35,762 nt of DNA from Bacteroidales bacterium (GTDB lineage: Bacteria > Bacteroidota > Bacteroidia > Bacteroidales > JAIPAP01): NCBI GenBank assembly GCA_021740045.1, contig JAIPAP010000038.1, forward strand, positions 1 through 35,762. Reading direction: 5' to 3'. A model generated the notes under the pieces. It had not been told where the DNA came from. It did no database searches and was given only the letters and a program-made list of their open reading frames with translations. The translations under genes were made by a program, and so were the position numbers. Every line of letters starts with the position of its first letter. Within the stretch, counting starts at the first letter, position 1. Below are positions 8,130 through 17,002 of the stretch, piece by piece.

Positions 8130-11100
8130 ATGAATAATTTTAGAAAATTTAACCTCATAATTGGCTGGAGTGTCTTTCTTATCTCAGCCATCGTATATTT
8201 TCTCACCCTGGAACCTACCGCTAGCTGGTGGGATTGTGGAGAGTACATTGCCACTGCTTACAAGCTGCAGGTAGGACACCCACCGGGTGCCCCCACATTC
8301 CAGTTGATCGGGAGGTTCTTTTCCCTGTTTGCTTTTGGTGATGTAAGCCAGGTAGCCCTGATGATTAACAGCCTTTCAGCTTTGGCCAGTGCTTTTACAG
8401 TGCTTTTCCTGTTCTGGACCATTACTCACTTTGGCCGAAAGCTGCTCAGCACTAACCAGCAAGACCTTAGCCAGGGACAGCTTATTGCATTGATGGGTAG
8501 CGCTTTTGTAGGAGCACTCTCCTTTACTTTTAGCGATTCCTTCTGGTTCTCGGCTGTCGAAGGTGAGGTATATGCATTATCCTCATTCTTCACGGCCATA
8601 GTTTTCTGGGCTATTTTAAAATGGGAAACCCTCAAAGATGAGAAGCATTCATTACGATGGATTATTTTAATTGCCTATCTTATCGGACTCTCGATCGGAG
8701 TGCATCTGCTGAACCTGCTTGCCATACCGGCCATTGCATTTGTAGTTTATTTTAACCGTTTCAAGCCCACCCGTAAAGGTATTATCTTTACCTTCCTGTT
8801 CTCCATCATAGCCATTGCTGCCATTATGTTTGTGCTAGTTCCATGGACGGTGAGGCTATCGGGAAATTTTGAGCTTTTCTTTACCAATACGCTTGGCTTA
8901 GGCTTTAATACGGGAACCATCGTGTTTTTTATACTGCTTATCGGATTGATCGTTTGGGGATTGTATTATACCCGGAAAAAAGGCAAGCTCGTTGCCAATA
9001 CTGCTGTGTTAATGGTCACCTTCATCCTTATAGGCTATACATCCTTTTTTATGCTGATTATTCGCGCCAATGCCGACACTCCCATTAACGAAAACAATCC
9101 TTCTAACGCCATCAGCCTGCTTTCATACCTGAACCGTGAGCAGTACGGTGACTGGCCCATATCCTATGGTCAATATTATAATGCACCGCTCGATCAGGAT
9201 GATCCTTATAGTGATGGAAGGCCCACCTATGTGAAAGACCTTGAAAAAGGTAAATATGTGATGACCGATGATGGAAAGAATTCTCTTCCCAACTATGATG
9301 AGCGCTTTGAAACCGTGTTTCCAAGGATGTGGAGTTCCCAAAAACAAGAACACATCAAAAATTATAAACGATGGGGTAAAGTGGAAGGAACCCCCATCCA
9401 AATCACCAATCCCGACGGATCAACCGAAACCCGCAATAAACCAACCTTTATTGAAAACCTGCGCTATTTCTTCCGGTATCAAGTTGGTCATATGTACTTC
9501 CGGTATTTTATGTGGAACTTTTCCGGAAGGCAAAACGACACCCAAGGCCATGGCAGCATTAAAAACGGAAACTGGCTTACCGGCATCAATTTTATTGATG
9601 AGGTCAGGTTGGGAGAACAGGATGAGCTGCCTCAAAGCAGGCAAAGCCCGGCCAGAAACACCTTTTACATGTTACCTTTTATCCTGGGTTTGATAGGGTT
9701 CTTTTATCATTGGAATAAGGATAAAAAAGATGCCTGGGTGATTACCCTGCTCTTTATCATGACCGGCCTGGCTATTATAATTTATCTGAATCAGTATGCT
9801 CCCCAGCCCCGCGAACGTGACTACGCGTTTGCAGGTTCTTTCTACGCCTTTGCCATATGGATAGGCTTGGGAGCTCTGGCAATTTACGACGCCTTAAGTA
9901 AAAAAATCAATCCCAAATTGGCTGCCGCCCTGGCTTCGGTAGTATGTTTTGTTGCCGTCCCATTAAATATGGGAGCTGAAGGTTGGGACGATCATGACCG
10001 CTCAAATAAATACGCGGCCCGAGACTTTGCCAGCAATTACCTCAACTCCTGCGAGGAGGAAGCCGTGCTTATCACCCACGGCGATAATGACACTTTCCCG
10101 CTTTGGTATGCCCAGGAGGTGGAAGGCATGCGAACCGACATCAGGGTGGTCAACTTTATGCTGGCCTCGGGCGACTGGTATATCCACCAGCTTATGCGAA
10201 AAATCTACGACTCAGATCCTATGCCTTTCACCCTTAAAAAAGAACAATATAATAAAGGTGTGAATGATATTATTCCATATTACGACAGGGGGATCAAACG
10301 TCATGTGGAACTTCAAAAAATTATTGATATCATCGCCAGCGATAAGTATCGTATGCCCACCCAGGGTGGCGACAGGATTAACTTTTTACCCACCAAAAAG
10401 GTCAAACTTACTGTTGATTCGGCTAAAGCGGTGGAATCGGGCATAGTGCCCAAACATATGGCCGACCGGATTGTGCCGGAGATCAAATGGAAGATCAAGA
10501 AAAATTACTTGTATCCCAACGACCTGATGTTACTTGACTTTCTGGCTAGTCATGACTGGTCAAGGCCGTTATACCTGGCTAATCCCAGCAGCCTCAGTTC
10601 GCTGCTCGATATTGATGAATATCTCCATCTTGAAGGTTTTGCGTATAAATTGATCCCGGTAAAAGCCAAACACCACATATCAGGCATGGGAGGCATACAC
10701 ACCGATAAATGTTACAACATATTGATGAATAAGTGCAAATGGGGGAACCTGAATAAACCCAGTGTTTATGTGGATCCCGAAAGCCAGCGGAATTCAATGA
10801 TCCCCAAACAAAACTTCCGCCGCCTTGCCCAGGCACTGCTGGATGAAGGGAAGAAAGATTCGGCAATAGCAGCCGTGGACCGTTGCCTTGAAGTATTCCC
10901 TAACGATAAGTTTACTTATGATATGTACATGCTTCCCTTTGCCGACATTTATTATCAGGCAGGGGCCACTGAAAAGGCGAATAAAATGGTTAATACCATG
11001 TTTGAAGTCTTTAGCGAAAATATGCTTTATTATTCCTCACTCAATCAACCCTTTAGGAATCAATATAGCCAGGAAAAGCAAGAAGCCTTTGCCGTATTGC

Positions 11101-11192
11101 AACGATTATCAATGCTTACCGAGGATAACGGTCAAAAGGAACTGAGTAAGAAGATCAGTGACTTTATCTCAGGGCAGATACAAAATTTGTGA
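8130..11192 (+). CDS. DUF2723 membrane protein (GT117-like, protein O-mannosyltransferase fold)
   Basis: This 1020-residue protein has an N-terminal membrane half with about 10-12 helices and a soluble C-terminal half. The N-terminus carries the DUF2723 signature: LEPTASWWDCGEYIATAYKL, then GHPPGAPTFQLIGRFFSLF (about 27-67), with the acidic D-C-G-E motif after the first helix as in GT-C glycosyltransferases. A second membrane cluster lies at about 510-620, with the family's conserved YAPQPRERDYAFAGSFYAF segment between helices. The periplasmic part includes ITHGDNDTFPLWYAQEVEG at about 650-668, and the last 150 residues are helical and TPR-like. The family is widespread in Bacteroidota and grouped with GT-C lipid-linked sugar transferases; the acceptor is not established from sequence. 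It is transcribed alone, with its own promoter and terminator. Confidence 0.9.
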   Translation: MNNFRKFNLIIGWSVFLISAIVYFLTLEPTASWWDCGEYIATAYKLQVGHPPGAPTFQLIGRFFSLFAFGDVSQVALMINSLSALASAFTVLFLFWTITHFGRKLLSTNQQDLSQGQLIALMGSAFVGALSFTFSDSFWFSAVEGEVYALSSFFTAIVFWAILKWETLKDEKHSLRWIILIAYLIGLSIGVHLLNLLAIPAIAFVVYFNRFKPTRKGIIFTFLFSIIAIAAIMFVLVPWTVRLSGNFELFFTNTLGLGFNTGTIVFFILLIGLIVWGLYYTRKKGKLVANTAVLMVTFILIGYTSFFMLIIRANADTPINENNPSNAISLLSYLNREQYGDWPISYGQYYNAPLDQDDPYSDGRPTYVKDLEKGKYVMTDDGKNSLPNYDERFETVFPRMWSSQKQEHIKNYKRWGKVEGTPIQITNPDGSTETRNKPTFIENLRYFFRYQVGHMYFRYFMWNFSGRQNDTQGHGSIKNGNWLTGINFIDEVRLGEQDELPQSRQSPARNTFYMLPFILGLIGFFYHWNKDKKDAWVITLLFIMTGLAIIIYLNQYAPQPRERDYAFAGSFYAFAIWIGLGALAIYDALSKKINPKLAAALASVVCFVAVPLNMGAEGWDDHDRSNKYAARDFASNYLNSCEEEAVLITHGDNDTFPLWYAQEVEGMRTDIRVVNFMLASGDWYIHQLMRKIYDSDPMPFTLKKEQYNKGVNDIIPYYDRGIKRHVELQKIIDIIASDKYRMPTQGGDRINFLPTKKVKLTVDSAKAVESGIVPKHMADRIVPEIKWKIKKNYLYPNDLMLLDFLASHDWSRPLYLANPSSLSSLLDIDEYLHLEGFAYKLIPVKAKHHISGMGGIHTDKCYNILMNKCKWGNLNKPSVYVDPESQRNSMIPKQNFRRLAQALLDEGKKDSAIAAVDRCLEVFPNDKFTYDMYMLPFADIYYQAGATEKANKMVNTMFEVFSENMLYYSSLNQPFRNQYSQEKQEAFAVLQRLSMLTEDNGQKELSKKISDFISGQIQNL

Positions 11193-11229
11193 CCGAATAG
11201 TAGCGGTTTTTAAAGATAAGGATTCATAC

Positions 11230-11267
11230 AAGGCTACCTCTTATTTAAATATGGGGTAGCTTTTTTT
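11230..11267 (+). terminator. Rho-independent terminator after the DUF2723 gene
   Basis: AAGGCTACC near 11230-11238 pairs with GGTAGC (11255-11260) plus the following T residues, with an AT-rich loop and a run of seven T. It starts about 37 nt after the stop codon. Confidence 0.75.
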
Positions 11268-11381
11268 ATTGATAAACTTTGAATTTTTTTAGGTATGATA
11301 CACAAGTAGTATTCCTTAAATGCGTGGTGCATAGAGGCATTGAAAAGGCAGTAAGGAAAGAAATCACTTTATTATTTTTTC

Positions 11382-12725
11382 TTAAAACTGATAAGAAACC
11401 CCAGTAGCCAGGTAATACTGGTAAGGCATATATTTAAATCCTTCGAGCTTGGCCAGGGGACTGATGGCAAATTTAAATGTGGGCTGCAGTGATAAGGCAA
11501 ATTTCCGGTTGATGGGATATTCAAAATTCAATCCCATCAATGCATTGTAAATGTTGGAACCGATGGCGTCGAAATTTTTCAATTCGACTTCAAGCCCATC
11601 TTTGCGAATGTACGCATCTTTATTCATCAAAATTCCGGCATTTACACCTATGGAGGCGCTCACATCAAATTTCCGGTCAATAAGCTTATAAGAGGCTATA
11701 AACGGGATTTCGATATAATGAAATCGATGTATGATGGAAGCATTATTTAAATAACCATCCACCCGATATGACATATAAGCATTATTACTTCCCTGTTGCT
11801 CTTTGCTAAGGCTTGGCACTTTGCTGTCAATTTTTGCAGCATTCACCTGAACAGGTCCCAGAGAAGTGGAAGTGGTAAATTCATTCCCCGACTCGGCAGG
11901 AGAATAATAAGTGGCCAGTTGATTGGCCATGTGCCCCGAAACACTGTAATTAAGTCCAAGGCTGAATTCCCAGGGTGAATTATTGGTATATTCAACGGTG
12001 ACACCTCCCACAACTCCCAAAATGGCTTCCTCAGCATCGTTATAATAAGAGGTGTTCTGTATGTATTGACTTTGGGGGAAACCATTGGCTTGCCTTAAAT
12101 TACGATAAGAATAAGCCGGGGAAAAACTACCGGTAACCGACCACTGCCCTTTGGATTTCTCCGCAGTAGCCTGTTCCTTATCCATTTCTTCATCCTCGCC
12201 CAACACAATGTTTTTTTGATCGCTATAGGCATTATCAATGGAGTGATCAACCTGAGTGTTTAAGGCCAATAATGTTTTCGACTTCAATGATCGAATAGCA
12301 TGAGCGGAAGTTTGTTCCCTCTTTGTTATTTGTATCTGCTCAATATTTGTTTCTGGTTTCGAAATTATTCCGGCTTGCTCCAGGTGTTCATCTTGTTGGC
12401 GGTGAGTAATATGTTTTGGCGGTTCAACCGATGGAACCTGATCTGTTTCCTGTTGTATTTCAGGGTGATGTTCTTGTTGAGCAATTTGTTCTTGCTTAGC
12501 CTGCTGTACGTCAGTTTTTTCGTTGATCAAAAAGAAACCTATAGAAACCATTAATAAAATAATGGCTGCAGCAGCCAGACGGCGATACATGACAATACGC
12601 TTCTTGTGTTTTCTTTCCTTTAAGGTGGCTTGCACGCGATCCCATACCTCTTCCGGTGGCTGTTGACGGTAGTTGCCGGCAGCATCCCTGAATAGTTTGT
12701 CGATATGTCCGTTTAGTTTACTCAT
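11382..12725 (-). CDS. Membrane-anchored protein with C-terminal outer-membrane beta-barrel domain, sigma-factor partner
   Basis: This 447-residue protein has an N-terminal cytoplasmic-type segment (1-45) with PPEEVWDRVQ, one hydrophobic helix at about 49-68 flanked by RR and KKR, a Gln/Glu-rich linker (about 70-180), and a C-terminal region (about 190-447) with alternating aromatic strands, repeated YSY/YNN/FEY motifs and a final F, typical of the Bacteroidota outer-membrane beta-barrel (PorT-like) families. Its ATG overlaps the end of the upstream ECF sigma gene by 8 nt, so the two are translationally coupled. In this arrangement the N-terminal part often plays an anti-sigma-like role, but no canonical FecR or zinc anti-sigma motif is seen. 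An inner-membrane helix combined with a barrel is topologically odd; the helix may instead be an uncleaved or late-cleaved signal sequence. The function is unknown. Confidence 0.75.
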   Translation of the reverse strand: MSKLNGHIDKLFRDAAGNYRQQPPEEVWDRVQATLKERKHKKRIVMYRRLAAAAIILLMVSIGFFLINEKTDVQQAKQEQIAQQEHHPEIQQETDQVPSVEPPKHITHRQQDEHLEQAGIISKPETNIEQIQITKREQTSAHAIRSLKSKTLLALNTQVDHSIDNAYSDQKNIVLGEDEEMDKEQATAEKSKGQWSVTGSFSPAYSYRNLRQANGFPQSQYIQNTSYYNDAEEAILGVVGGVTVEYTNNSPWEFSLGLNYSVSGHMANQLATYYSPAESGNEFTTSTSLGPVQVNAAKIDSKVPSLSKEQQGSNNAYMSYRVDGYLNNASIIHRFHYIEIPFIASYKLIDRKFDVSASIGVNAGILMNKDAYIRKDGLEVELKNFDAIGSNIYNALMGLNFEYPINRKFALSLQPTFKFAISPLAKLEGFKYMPYQYYLATGVSYQF

Positions 12726-13287
12726 TGTTATCCTGGCTTTTATCAGCCGGTAAATGATACACCTTGTTTACTTTCTCCCTGAGTATTGATCGTGCCCGTG
12801 CAAGATTCGATTTAGAAGTACCTTCACTGATATTCATCATATCACTAATTTCCTTATGCGAATACCCTTCTATGGCGTAAAGGTTGAAAACCATGCGATA
12901 TTGGGGGGACAACTCCCTTATTAATCCAATTAACTCTTGCGCCCCCTGCATTGAATCGGGATCTTCACTTTGCCGGCCCTCCGATTCTTCGGCGGCATTT
13001 TCAGTGGGTCTGACAAAAGCATTTCGCCGGTGCTTTTCCAGAGCAGTGTTGATCACAATCCGTCGCATCCATCCTTCAAAAGAACCTTTGCTTGTAAACT
13101 GCTTTATATTTTCAAAGATCTTGATAAAAGCGTCATGCAGAATGTCCTGGGCTTCCTCACGGTGTCCTGCATAATACAGGCTAACGCCATATAGCTTTGC
13201 TGAATAAAGCCGGAAAAGCTCTTCTCTTGATTTTTCCCTGCCCTTCAGACAACCCTGTATTATATTGTCCAGTTTTTCTTTTGCCAA
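12718..13287 (-). CDS. ECF RNA polymerase sigma factor (sigma-70 family)
   Basis: The 189-residue protein has sigma region 2 at about 20-90 (GHREEAQDILHDAFIKIFEN, then GSFEGWMRRIVINTALEKHR) and region 4 at about 125-180 (LSPQYRMVFNLYAIEGYSHK, then EISDMMNISEGTSKSNLARA), the helix-turn-helix that contacts the -35 element. This is the Bacteroidota ECF architecture. The start is TTG at 13287-13285: no ATG gives the normal N-terminus and an in-frame TAG lies 12 nt upstream of it. The gene overlaps the anchored-barrel gene by 8 nt and probably forms an operon with it, with that protein as its likely controller. A promoter-like site lies about 110 bp upstream. The target promoter set is unknown. 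Confidence 0.92.
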   Translation of the reverse strand: MAKEKLDNIIQGCLKGREKSREELFRLYSAKLYGVSLYYAGHREEAQDILHDAFIKIFENIKQFTSKGSFEGWMRRIVINTALEKHRRNAFVRPTENAAEESEGRQSEDPDSMQGAQELIGLIRELSPQYRMVFNLYAIEGYSHKEISDMMNISEGTSKSNLARARSILREKVNKVYHLPADKSQDNNE

Positions 13288-13606
13288 AATATTCTGCTGC
13301 TAGCTTTTTCACTTTGGCACACCTCCTCCTCTAACTTTTCTTATAGATGGATGAGATGTGCATAAGGTTGCGTTTGATAATGTTAATTTATTTCAAATTT
13401 GATCGTTACGTAACTTGCTACAAATATGAAAGGTAAAATTAAGTAAAAAAATTGTCCTCTCCACGCAACCATTTTATCGTATTATTCATCTACTTTATAC
13501 TTATTTTAACGATTAACCACTAAACTGCGTACATAAACCCAGTATTTGTTTTATGGTAAGACCCTTTTATAAAGTGAACCGAAACGATGACCGAGTTAGC
13601 GTAAGC
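13288..13606. other. Divergent intergenic region between the sigma operon and a small lipoprotein gene
   Basis: Besides the sigma promoter and its palindrome, this 319-bp AT-rich region shows a purine-rich GAGGAGGAGG tract on the minus strand near 13320-13330 in the sigma leader. No further ORF, RNA gene or clear plus-strand promoter is seen. Confidence 0.4.
13394..13423 (-). promoter_or_regulatory. Promoter TTG-N19-CAAATTTG for the ECF sigma operon
   Basis: On the minus strand TTG (13423-13421) is followed after 19 bp by CAAATTTG (13401-13394), one mismatch from TAnnTTTG. The spacer contains the perfect 10-bp palindrome GTTACGTAAC (13405-13414), a possible operator. The predicted leader is about 100 nt. 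Confidence 0.45.
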
Positions 13607-13810
13607 ATGAAATTCGCTCATGACTTTAAGCGCTATTTTAAAGGCTTATTGGCTTTTGTTATTCTCAGCATAGCTGCCCAGGTATTTATATTAAGCTGTA
13701 AACATAATGGCTCGGAAGTTAACCCCGAAAAAGGTGTCGACAGGATTGTTCGGACCACAGAGGTTAGTACGGAGTCGATAAATATTCATATAACTGCTCT
13801 TCAGGAGTAA
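13607..13810 (+). CDS. Small putative lipoprotein, unknown function
   Basis: From this ATG the ORF encodes 67 residues. A basic n-region (MKFAHDFKRYFK) is followed by a hydrophobic stretch and a lipobox-like ILSC with Cys at residue 31, then a short polar tail of 37 residues (KHNGSEVNPEK and on). Maturation by Lgt/Lsp would leave a very short lipoprotein. An upstream ATG at 13553 would add 18 residues, which is less natural for a signal peptide. A strong terminator begins 27 nt after the stop codon, which supports a real transcript. It is divergent from the ECF sigma operon. I do not recognise a family. Confidence 0.5.
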   Translation: MKFAHDFKRYFKGLLAFVILSIAAQVFILSCKHNGSEVNPEKGVDRIVRTTEVSTESINIHITALQE

Positions 13811-13837
13811 TTCTGCGTCTGAAAACCAAAACCCAAC

Positions 13838-13870
13838 AAGGAAGAGAAAAAAGCATCTCTTCCTTTTTTT
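13838..13870 (+). terminator. Rho-independent terminator after the small lipoprotein gene
   Basis: AAGGAAGAGA (13838-13847) and TCTCTTCCTT (13856-13865) form a perfect 10-bp stem followed by T residues to 13870. Its end touches the stop codon of the convergent lgt gene. Confidence 0.85.
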
Positions 13871-14654
13871 ATGGTCGAATTGTTTTAGCCCTATAGATTA
13901 GATATCCCCCTAATAAAACAAAGGGAATACTCAAGAGCTGGCCTAAGTTCAAAGCCATACCTACTTCGAAGGCTACCTGAGGTTCTTTAATAAATTCTAT
14001 CAGGAAACGGGCAGCAAACACCATTACCAGGAAAAGGCCAAATAGCAATCCTTCTTTAGGCTTGCCGTCTTTTGCATAGTAATATCTGAACAGGATAAAG
14101 AAAATGATAAGATAAGAAAGCGCTTCATAAATCTGTGTGGGATGACGTGGAACCGAGCTCACCCGCTCAAAAATAAAGGCCCAGGGTAATGTGGTGGGTT
14201 CTCCGAAAATTTCCGAGTTCATCAGGTTGCCTGTTCTTATCATGGCTCCGGCCAGTGCTATAACGATCACCAACCGGTCGACGATCCACATGAATGTAAG
14301 ATCATGTTTCCGGCTAAAAAGATAAATGGCTAAAATGATGGCTATAGCTGCCCCATGACTGGCCAATCCTCCTTCCCAGATCTTTAATATCTCAATTGGA
14401 TTGCTGAAATAGCGGCCCGGTTCATAAAACAACACATGTCCCAGCCGGGCTCCAATAACTGTAGCAATTATAATGTATGTAGCCAGCTTATCGAGGATAT
14501 TAACGGAGATCCCTTCTTTTTTAAAAAACCGCTGCATGATCAGGTATCCGAAATAAAATCCCAATGCAAACAACAATCCGTACCAACGAACTGTCAGCGA
14601 TCCTATCCGAAAGATTTCGGGACCAACATCCCAATGTATGTAGTTCAGTATCAT
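13869..14654 (-). CDS. lgt: Prolipoprotein diacylglyceryl transferase
   Basis: The 261-residue integral membrane protein transfers diacylglycerol from phosphatidylglycerol to the lipobox cysteine of prolipoproteins, the first step of lipoprotein maturation at the inner membrane. Family landmarks are present in order: VRWYGLLFALGF (22-33), GARLGHVLFYEP (68-79), GGLASHGA (95-102), the Lgt signature GAMIRTGNLMNSEIFGEP with R140, N143, N146 and E148, and HPTQIYEA followed by ARFLIEFIKE. Seven or so hydrophobic segments and normal length support a full gene. A -7 element lies just upstream. It is followed at its 3' end by the convergent small lipoprotein gene, and two more lipoproteins are encoded nearby. 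Confidence 0.97.
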   Translation of the reverse strand: MILNYIHWDVGPEIFRIGSLTVRWYGLLFALGFYFGYLIMQRFFKKEGISVNILDKLATYIIIATVIGARLGHVLFYEPGRYFSNPIEILKIWEGGLASHGAAIAIILAIYLFSRKHDLTFMWIVDRLVIVIALAGAMIRTGNLMNSEIFGEPTTLPWAFIFERVSSVPRHPTQIYEALSYLIIFFILFRYYYAKDGKPKEGLLFGLFLVMVFAARFLIEFIKEPQVAFEVGMALNLGQLLSIPFVLLGGYLIYRAKTIRP

Positions 14655-14675
14655 AATTAATTTTTAGATAATGAG

Positions 14676-14683
14676 CAAAAATA
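14676..14683 (-). promoter_or_regulatory. -7 element TATTTTTG upstream of lgt
   Basis: The minus strand reads TATTTTTG 22 bp upstream of the lgt start, identical to the octamer before the DUF2723 gene. No TTG lies 19-20 bp further upstream, so only the -7 half is convincing. Confidence 0.45.
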
Positions 14684-14736
14684 GCAAAGAAAAGAAGGAA
14701 TAGTTATGAATTTTAGGTTAATTTCCCTGTTTACAA

Positions 14737-15834
14737 TTATAAGCTGTTCAATAGCCTATCAATAGCCTTATGCAGCATCTCTAATGAATAGGGTTCATGT
14801 GGCCATTCATAATCCTGTGATCGAACAAGAATAGCCTGTATGTCAGGATCATTTTGAAAAAAAACCGGGAAATCATTCTTATGAGCATGATAGTGGGCAA
14901 GATATTCCTGCTCGGTTTGCCCGGGAGTGGGCACAAATGCAGCCTTTCGACCAATGGCATAAAGATCCATAAGGGTTGAGTATCCGGAACGTGCAACTAT
15001 TACACCGGCCGACTGCATCAAACGTAACATCTGTTTCGAACTTACATGATCATAAACCCTTAGGTTTTCCTGTTTATTACCGCTTTTAAGTTCTTCGGTT
15101 TTTCCAAGCACAACAATCGCATTAATTTGCGAGTCTTTTAACTGGCTGAGAATGCTATGCTCAAAAACCGTCCGCTGCGGCTCCGGCCCGGATATAATTG
15201 CTAAAAGATCGGGATTACCGCTTGCAGAGTCCTGGGTTTCTTGAATTTGAAAAAACCGCGATAATGGCCCGATAAACCTTGTATTTACAGGTAGCTTAAA
15301 CCGGTGGGCCAAATCGCCCGAAAGATTCTCTCCTCCTTTAAAATCCGGTATCCAGCATTCATCATAGCGTTTCATAAAAAATCGCGTTATCCGGCTTAAG
15401 AAGGGCTCAACAAATTTGAACCCCGCCGGGGCTGCTATCATCACCTGGTGAGTCATAAAAATGCTGGTAACCGACCGGCTGAACAACCCATACCGGTTAT
15501 CGGAAATTACTGCATCGATTTGTTGCTTGTGAATAATGTGCTTTAGCTGCTTATGTTCCCGGTAAAAACTCCAGAATAAAGCGGGCGCCGATCGAAGCAA
15601 ATGCATTGCAACATGGCCCTTATGATGATATTTAACCTTAAAACCGGGCATTATAATGAATTCCAAACCGGGATATGCTCTCTTTAAAAACTGTAACGAC
15701 CGGCCTTCACCACCAATAATTACCTTTTGCCCTTTTTCAAGCAAATAATCGATGATCGGCACACACCGTGTGGCATGGCCTATTCCCCATTCCATGGGAC
15801 AGATCAGGAATTTTTTTTGTGTGTTTTTGATCAT
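14737..15834 (-). CDS. GT28/MurG-like glycosyltransferase family protein
   Basis: This 365-residue protein has the two-lobed GT-B pattern. The N-terminal lobe begins FLICPMEWGIGHATRCVPII with the glycine-rich G-x-G-H-x-x-R loop at 17-23 and the conserved VISDNRYGLFS at about 109-119. The C-terminal lobe contains the nucleotide-sugar binding segment VIVARSGYSTLMDLYAIGRK followed by PTPGQTEQEYLAHY (about 283-320), as in MurG-like GT28 enzymes. Relatives are annotated as UDP-GlcNAc transferase-like proteins of unknown acceptor. No membrane segment is evident. It lies upstream of lgt on the same strand with an 82-bp gap containing the lgt -7 element, so co-transcription is possible but not needed. 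It is divergent from dprA. Confidence 0.82.
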   Translation of the reverse strand: MIKNTQKKFLICPMEWGIGHATRCVPIIDYLLEKGQKVIIGGEGRSLQFLKRAYPGLEFIIMPGFKVKYHHKGHVAMHLLRSAPALFWSFYREHKQLKHIIHKQQIDAVISDNRYGLFSRSVTSIFMTHQVMIAAPAGFKFVEPFLSRITRFFMKRYDECWIPDFKGGENLSGDLAHRFKLPVNTRFIGPLSRFFQIQETQDSASGNPDLLAIISGPEPQRTVFEHSILSQLKDSQINAIVVLGKTEELKSGNKQENLRVYDHVSSKQMLRLMQSAGVIVARSGYSTLMDLYAIGRKAAFVPTPGQTEQEYLAHYHAHKNDFPVFFQNDPDIQAILVRSQDYEWPHEPYSLEMLHKAIDRLLNSL

Positions 15835-15874
15835 GAAAAAATCAAGATGTACAGCAAATTAACAATATTTAGGT

Positions 15875-15882
15875 TAAATTTG
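15875..15882 (+). promoter_or_regulatory. -7 element TAAATTTG upstream of dprA
   Basis: TAAATTTG matches TAnnTTTG exactly and ends 17 bp before the TTG start of dprA. No TTG is found at the -33 distance. It lies in the short divergent gap with the glycosyltransferase gene. Confidence 0.4.
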
Positions 15883-15899
15883 ATACAAATAGTACGATT

Positions 15900-16991
15900 T
15901 TGTTACAGCATCAAATAGCCGTTACACTAATACCCGGTGTTGGAGATATCGTGGGAAAGAAACTCATTGCCTATTGCGGGGGTGTTGAGGCTGTATTTAA
16001 ACAAAAGAAACAGAACCTGCGAAAAATACCCGGCATCGGCGAAAAACTTATTACCTCCATCACCGGTAATCATTTACTAAAGCGTGCCGAAGAAGAATTG
16101 GCCTTTATCGAAAAATACAACATAAAACCTTTGTTTTACCTTGATAAAGATTATCCCGAACGCCTGAAGCATTGCCCCGATTCTCCCATGATGATGTACT
16201 ATAAAGGCAACGCCGATTTAAATTCCGATAAAATACTCAGCATTGTGGGAACCCGGCATGCAACCGAATATGGTAAAGAAATGTGCGAAAAGGTTATTGA
16301 AGGCTTATCCGCCAATAAAGTCCTTATTGTAAGCGGGCTGGCTTACGGGATAGATACTTCAGCCCATAAAAATGCCCTGCATTATGGATTGGATACGGTT
16401 GCGGTGTTGGCTCACGGCCTCGATCGTATTTACCCACCTCTTAACCGGCCTATGGCCGAAAAAATGATCAGACAAGGAGGCCTGCTCACCGATTTTTTAA
16501 GCAACACCATTCCCGATAGGGAAAACTTTCCCAAGCGAAACCGCATAATTGCCGGCATAGCCGATGCAACTTTAGTGGTTCAATCGGGAGCCCAGGGAGG
16601 TGCACTGATCACCGCTGACATAGCCAACTCATACAGCCGTGATGTATTTGCTGTACCCGGGCGCATTGGTGACAAATACAGCGAAGGATGTAACCAGCTG
16701 GTTAAAACCAATAAAGCAGCTTTGATACAATCGGCCGATGACATTATTTATCTTATGAATTGGGAAAGTACTTCCGGATCAACCGGAAAGCAAAAAAAAT
16801 TGTTCTATGATCCAACACCAGATGAACAAGTAGTCATAAATATTTTGAAAGAACGGGGCACCTCAAGCATCGACCTCCTATGCCAGAAAGCCGCGATGAC
16901 TATAAGCAAAATGGCTCCTGTTTTGTTGAACTTAGAGTGCCAGGGCATAATAAGAAGCTTGCCCGGCAAAATGTATCGATTAGATATTTAA
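15900..16991 (+). CDS. dprA: DNA-processing protein DprA
   Basis: The 363-residue protein has the DprA layout: an N-terminal helix-hairpin-helix-like region (LIPGVGDIVGKKLIAYCGGV, then KIPGIGEKL), the Rossmann-like DprA core at about 75-285 (LDKDYPERL, SIVGTRHATEYG, IVSGLAYGIDTSAH, AVLAHGLDRIYPPLN, FPKRNRIIAG, VQSGAQGGALITA, VFAVPGRIGDKYSEGCNQLV), and a C-terminal winged-helix domain at about 300-360. DprA binds incoming single-stranded DNA and loads RecA during natural transformation and recombination; it is also kept in non-competent bacteria. The start is TTG at 15900, supported by the position of the QIAVTLIPGVG segment, which lies at the N-terminus in relatives. The next gene starts 11 nt after the stop, so they are probably co-transcribed. 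Confidence 0.96.
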   Translation: MLQHQIAVTLIPGVGDIVGKKLIAYCGGVEAVFKQKKQNLRKIPGIGEKLITSITGNHLLKRAEEELAFIEKYNIKPLFYLDKDYPERLKHCPDSPMMMYYKGNADLNSDKILSIVGTRHATEYGKEMCEKVIEGLSANKVLIVSGLAYGIDTSAHKNALHYGLDTVAVLAHGLDRIYPPLNRPMAEKMIRQGGLLTDFLSNTIPDRENFPKRNRIIAGIADATLVVQSGAQGGALITADIANSYSRDVFAVPGRIGDKYSEGCNQLVKTNKAALIQSADDIIYLMNWESTSGSTGKQKKLFYDPTPDEQVVINILKERGTSSIDLLCQKAAMTISKMAPVLLNLECQGIIRSLPGKMYRLDI

Positions 16992-17002
16992 AACGGTCAC
17001 TT

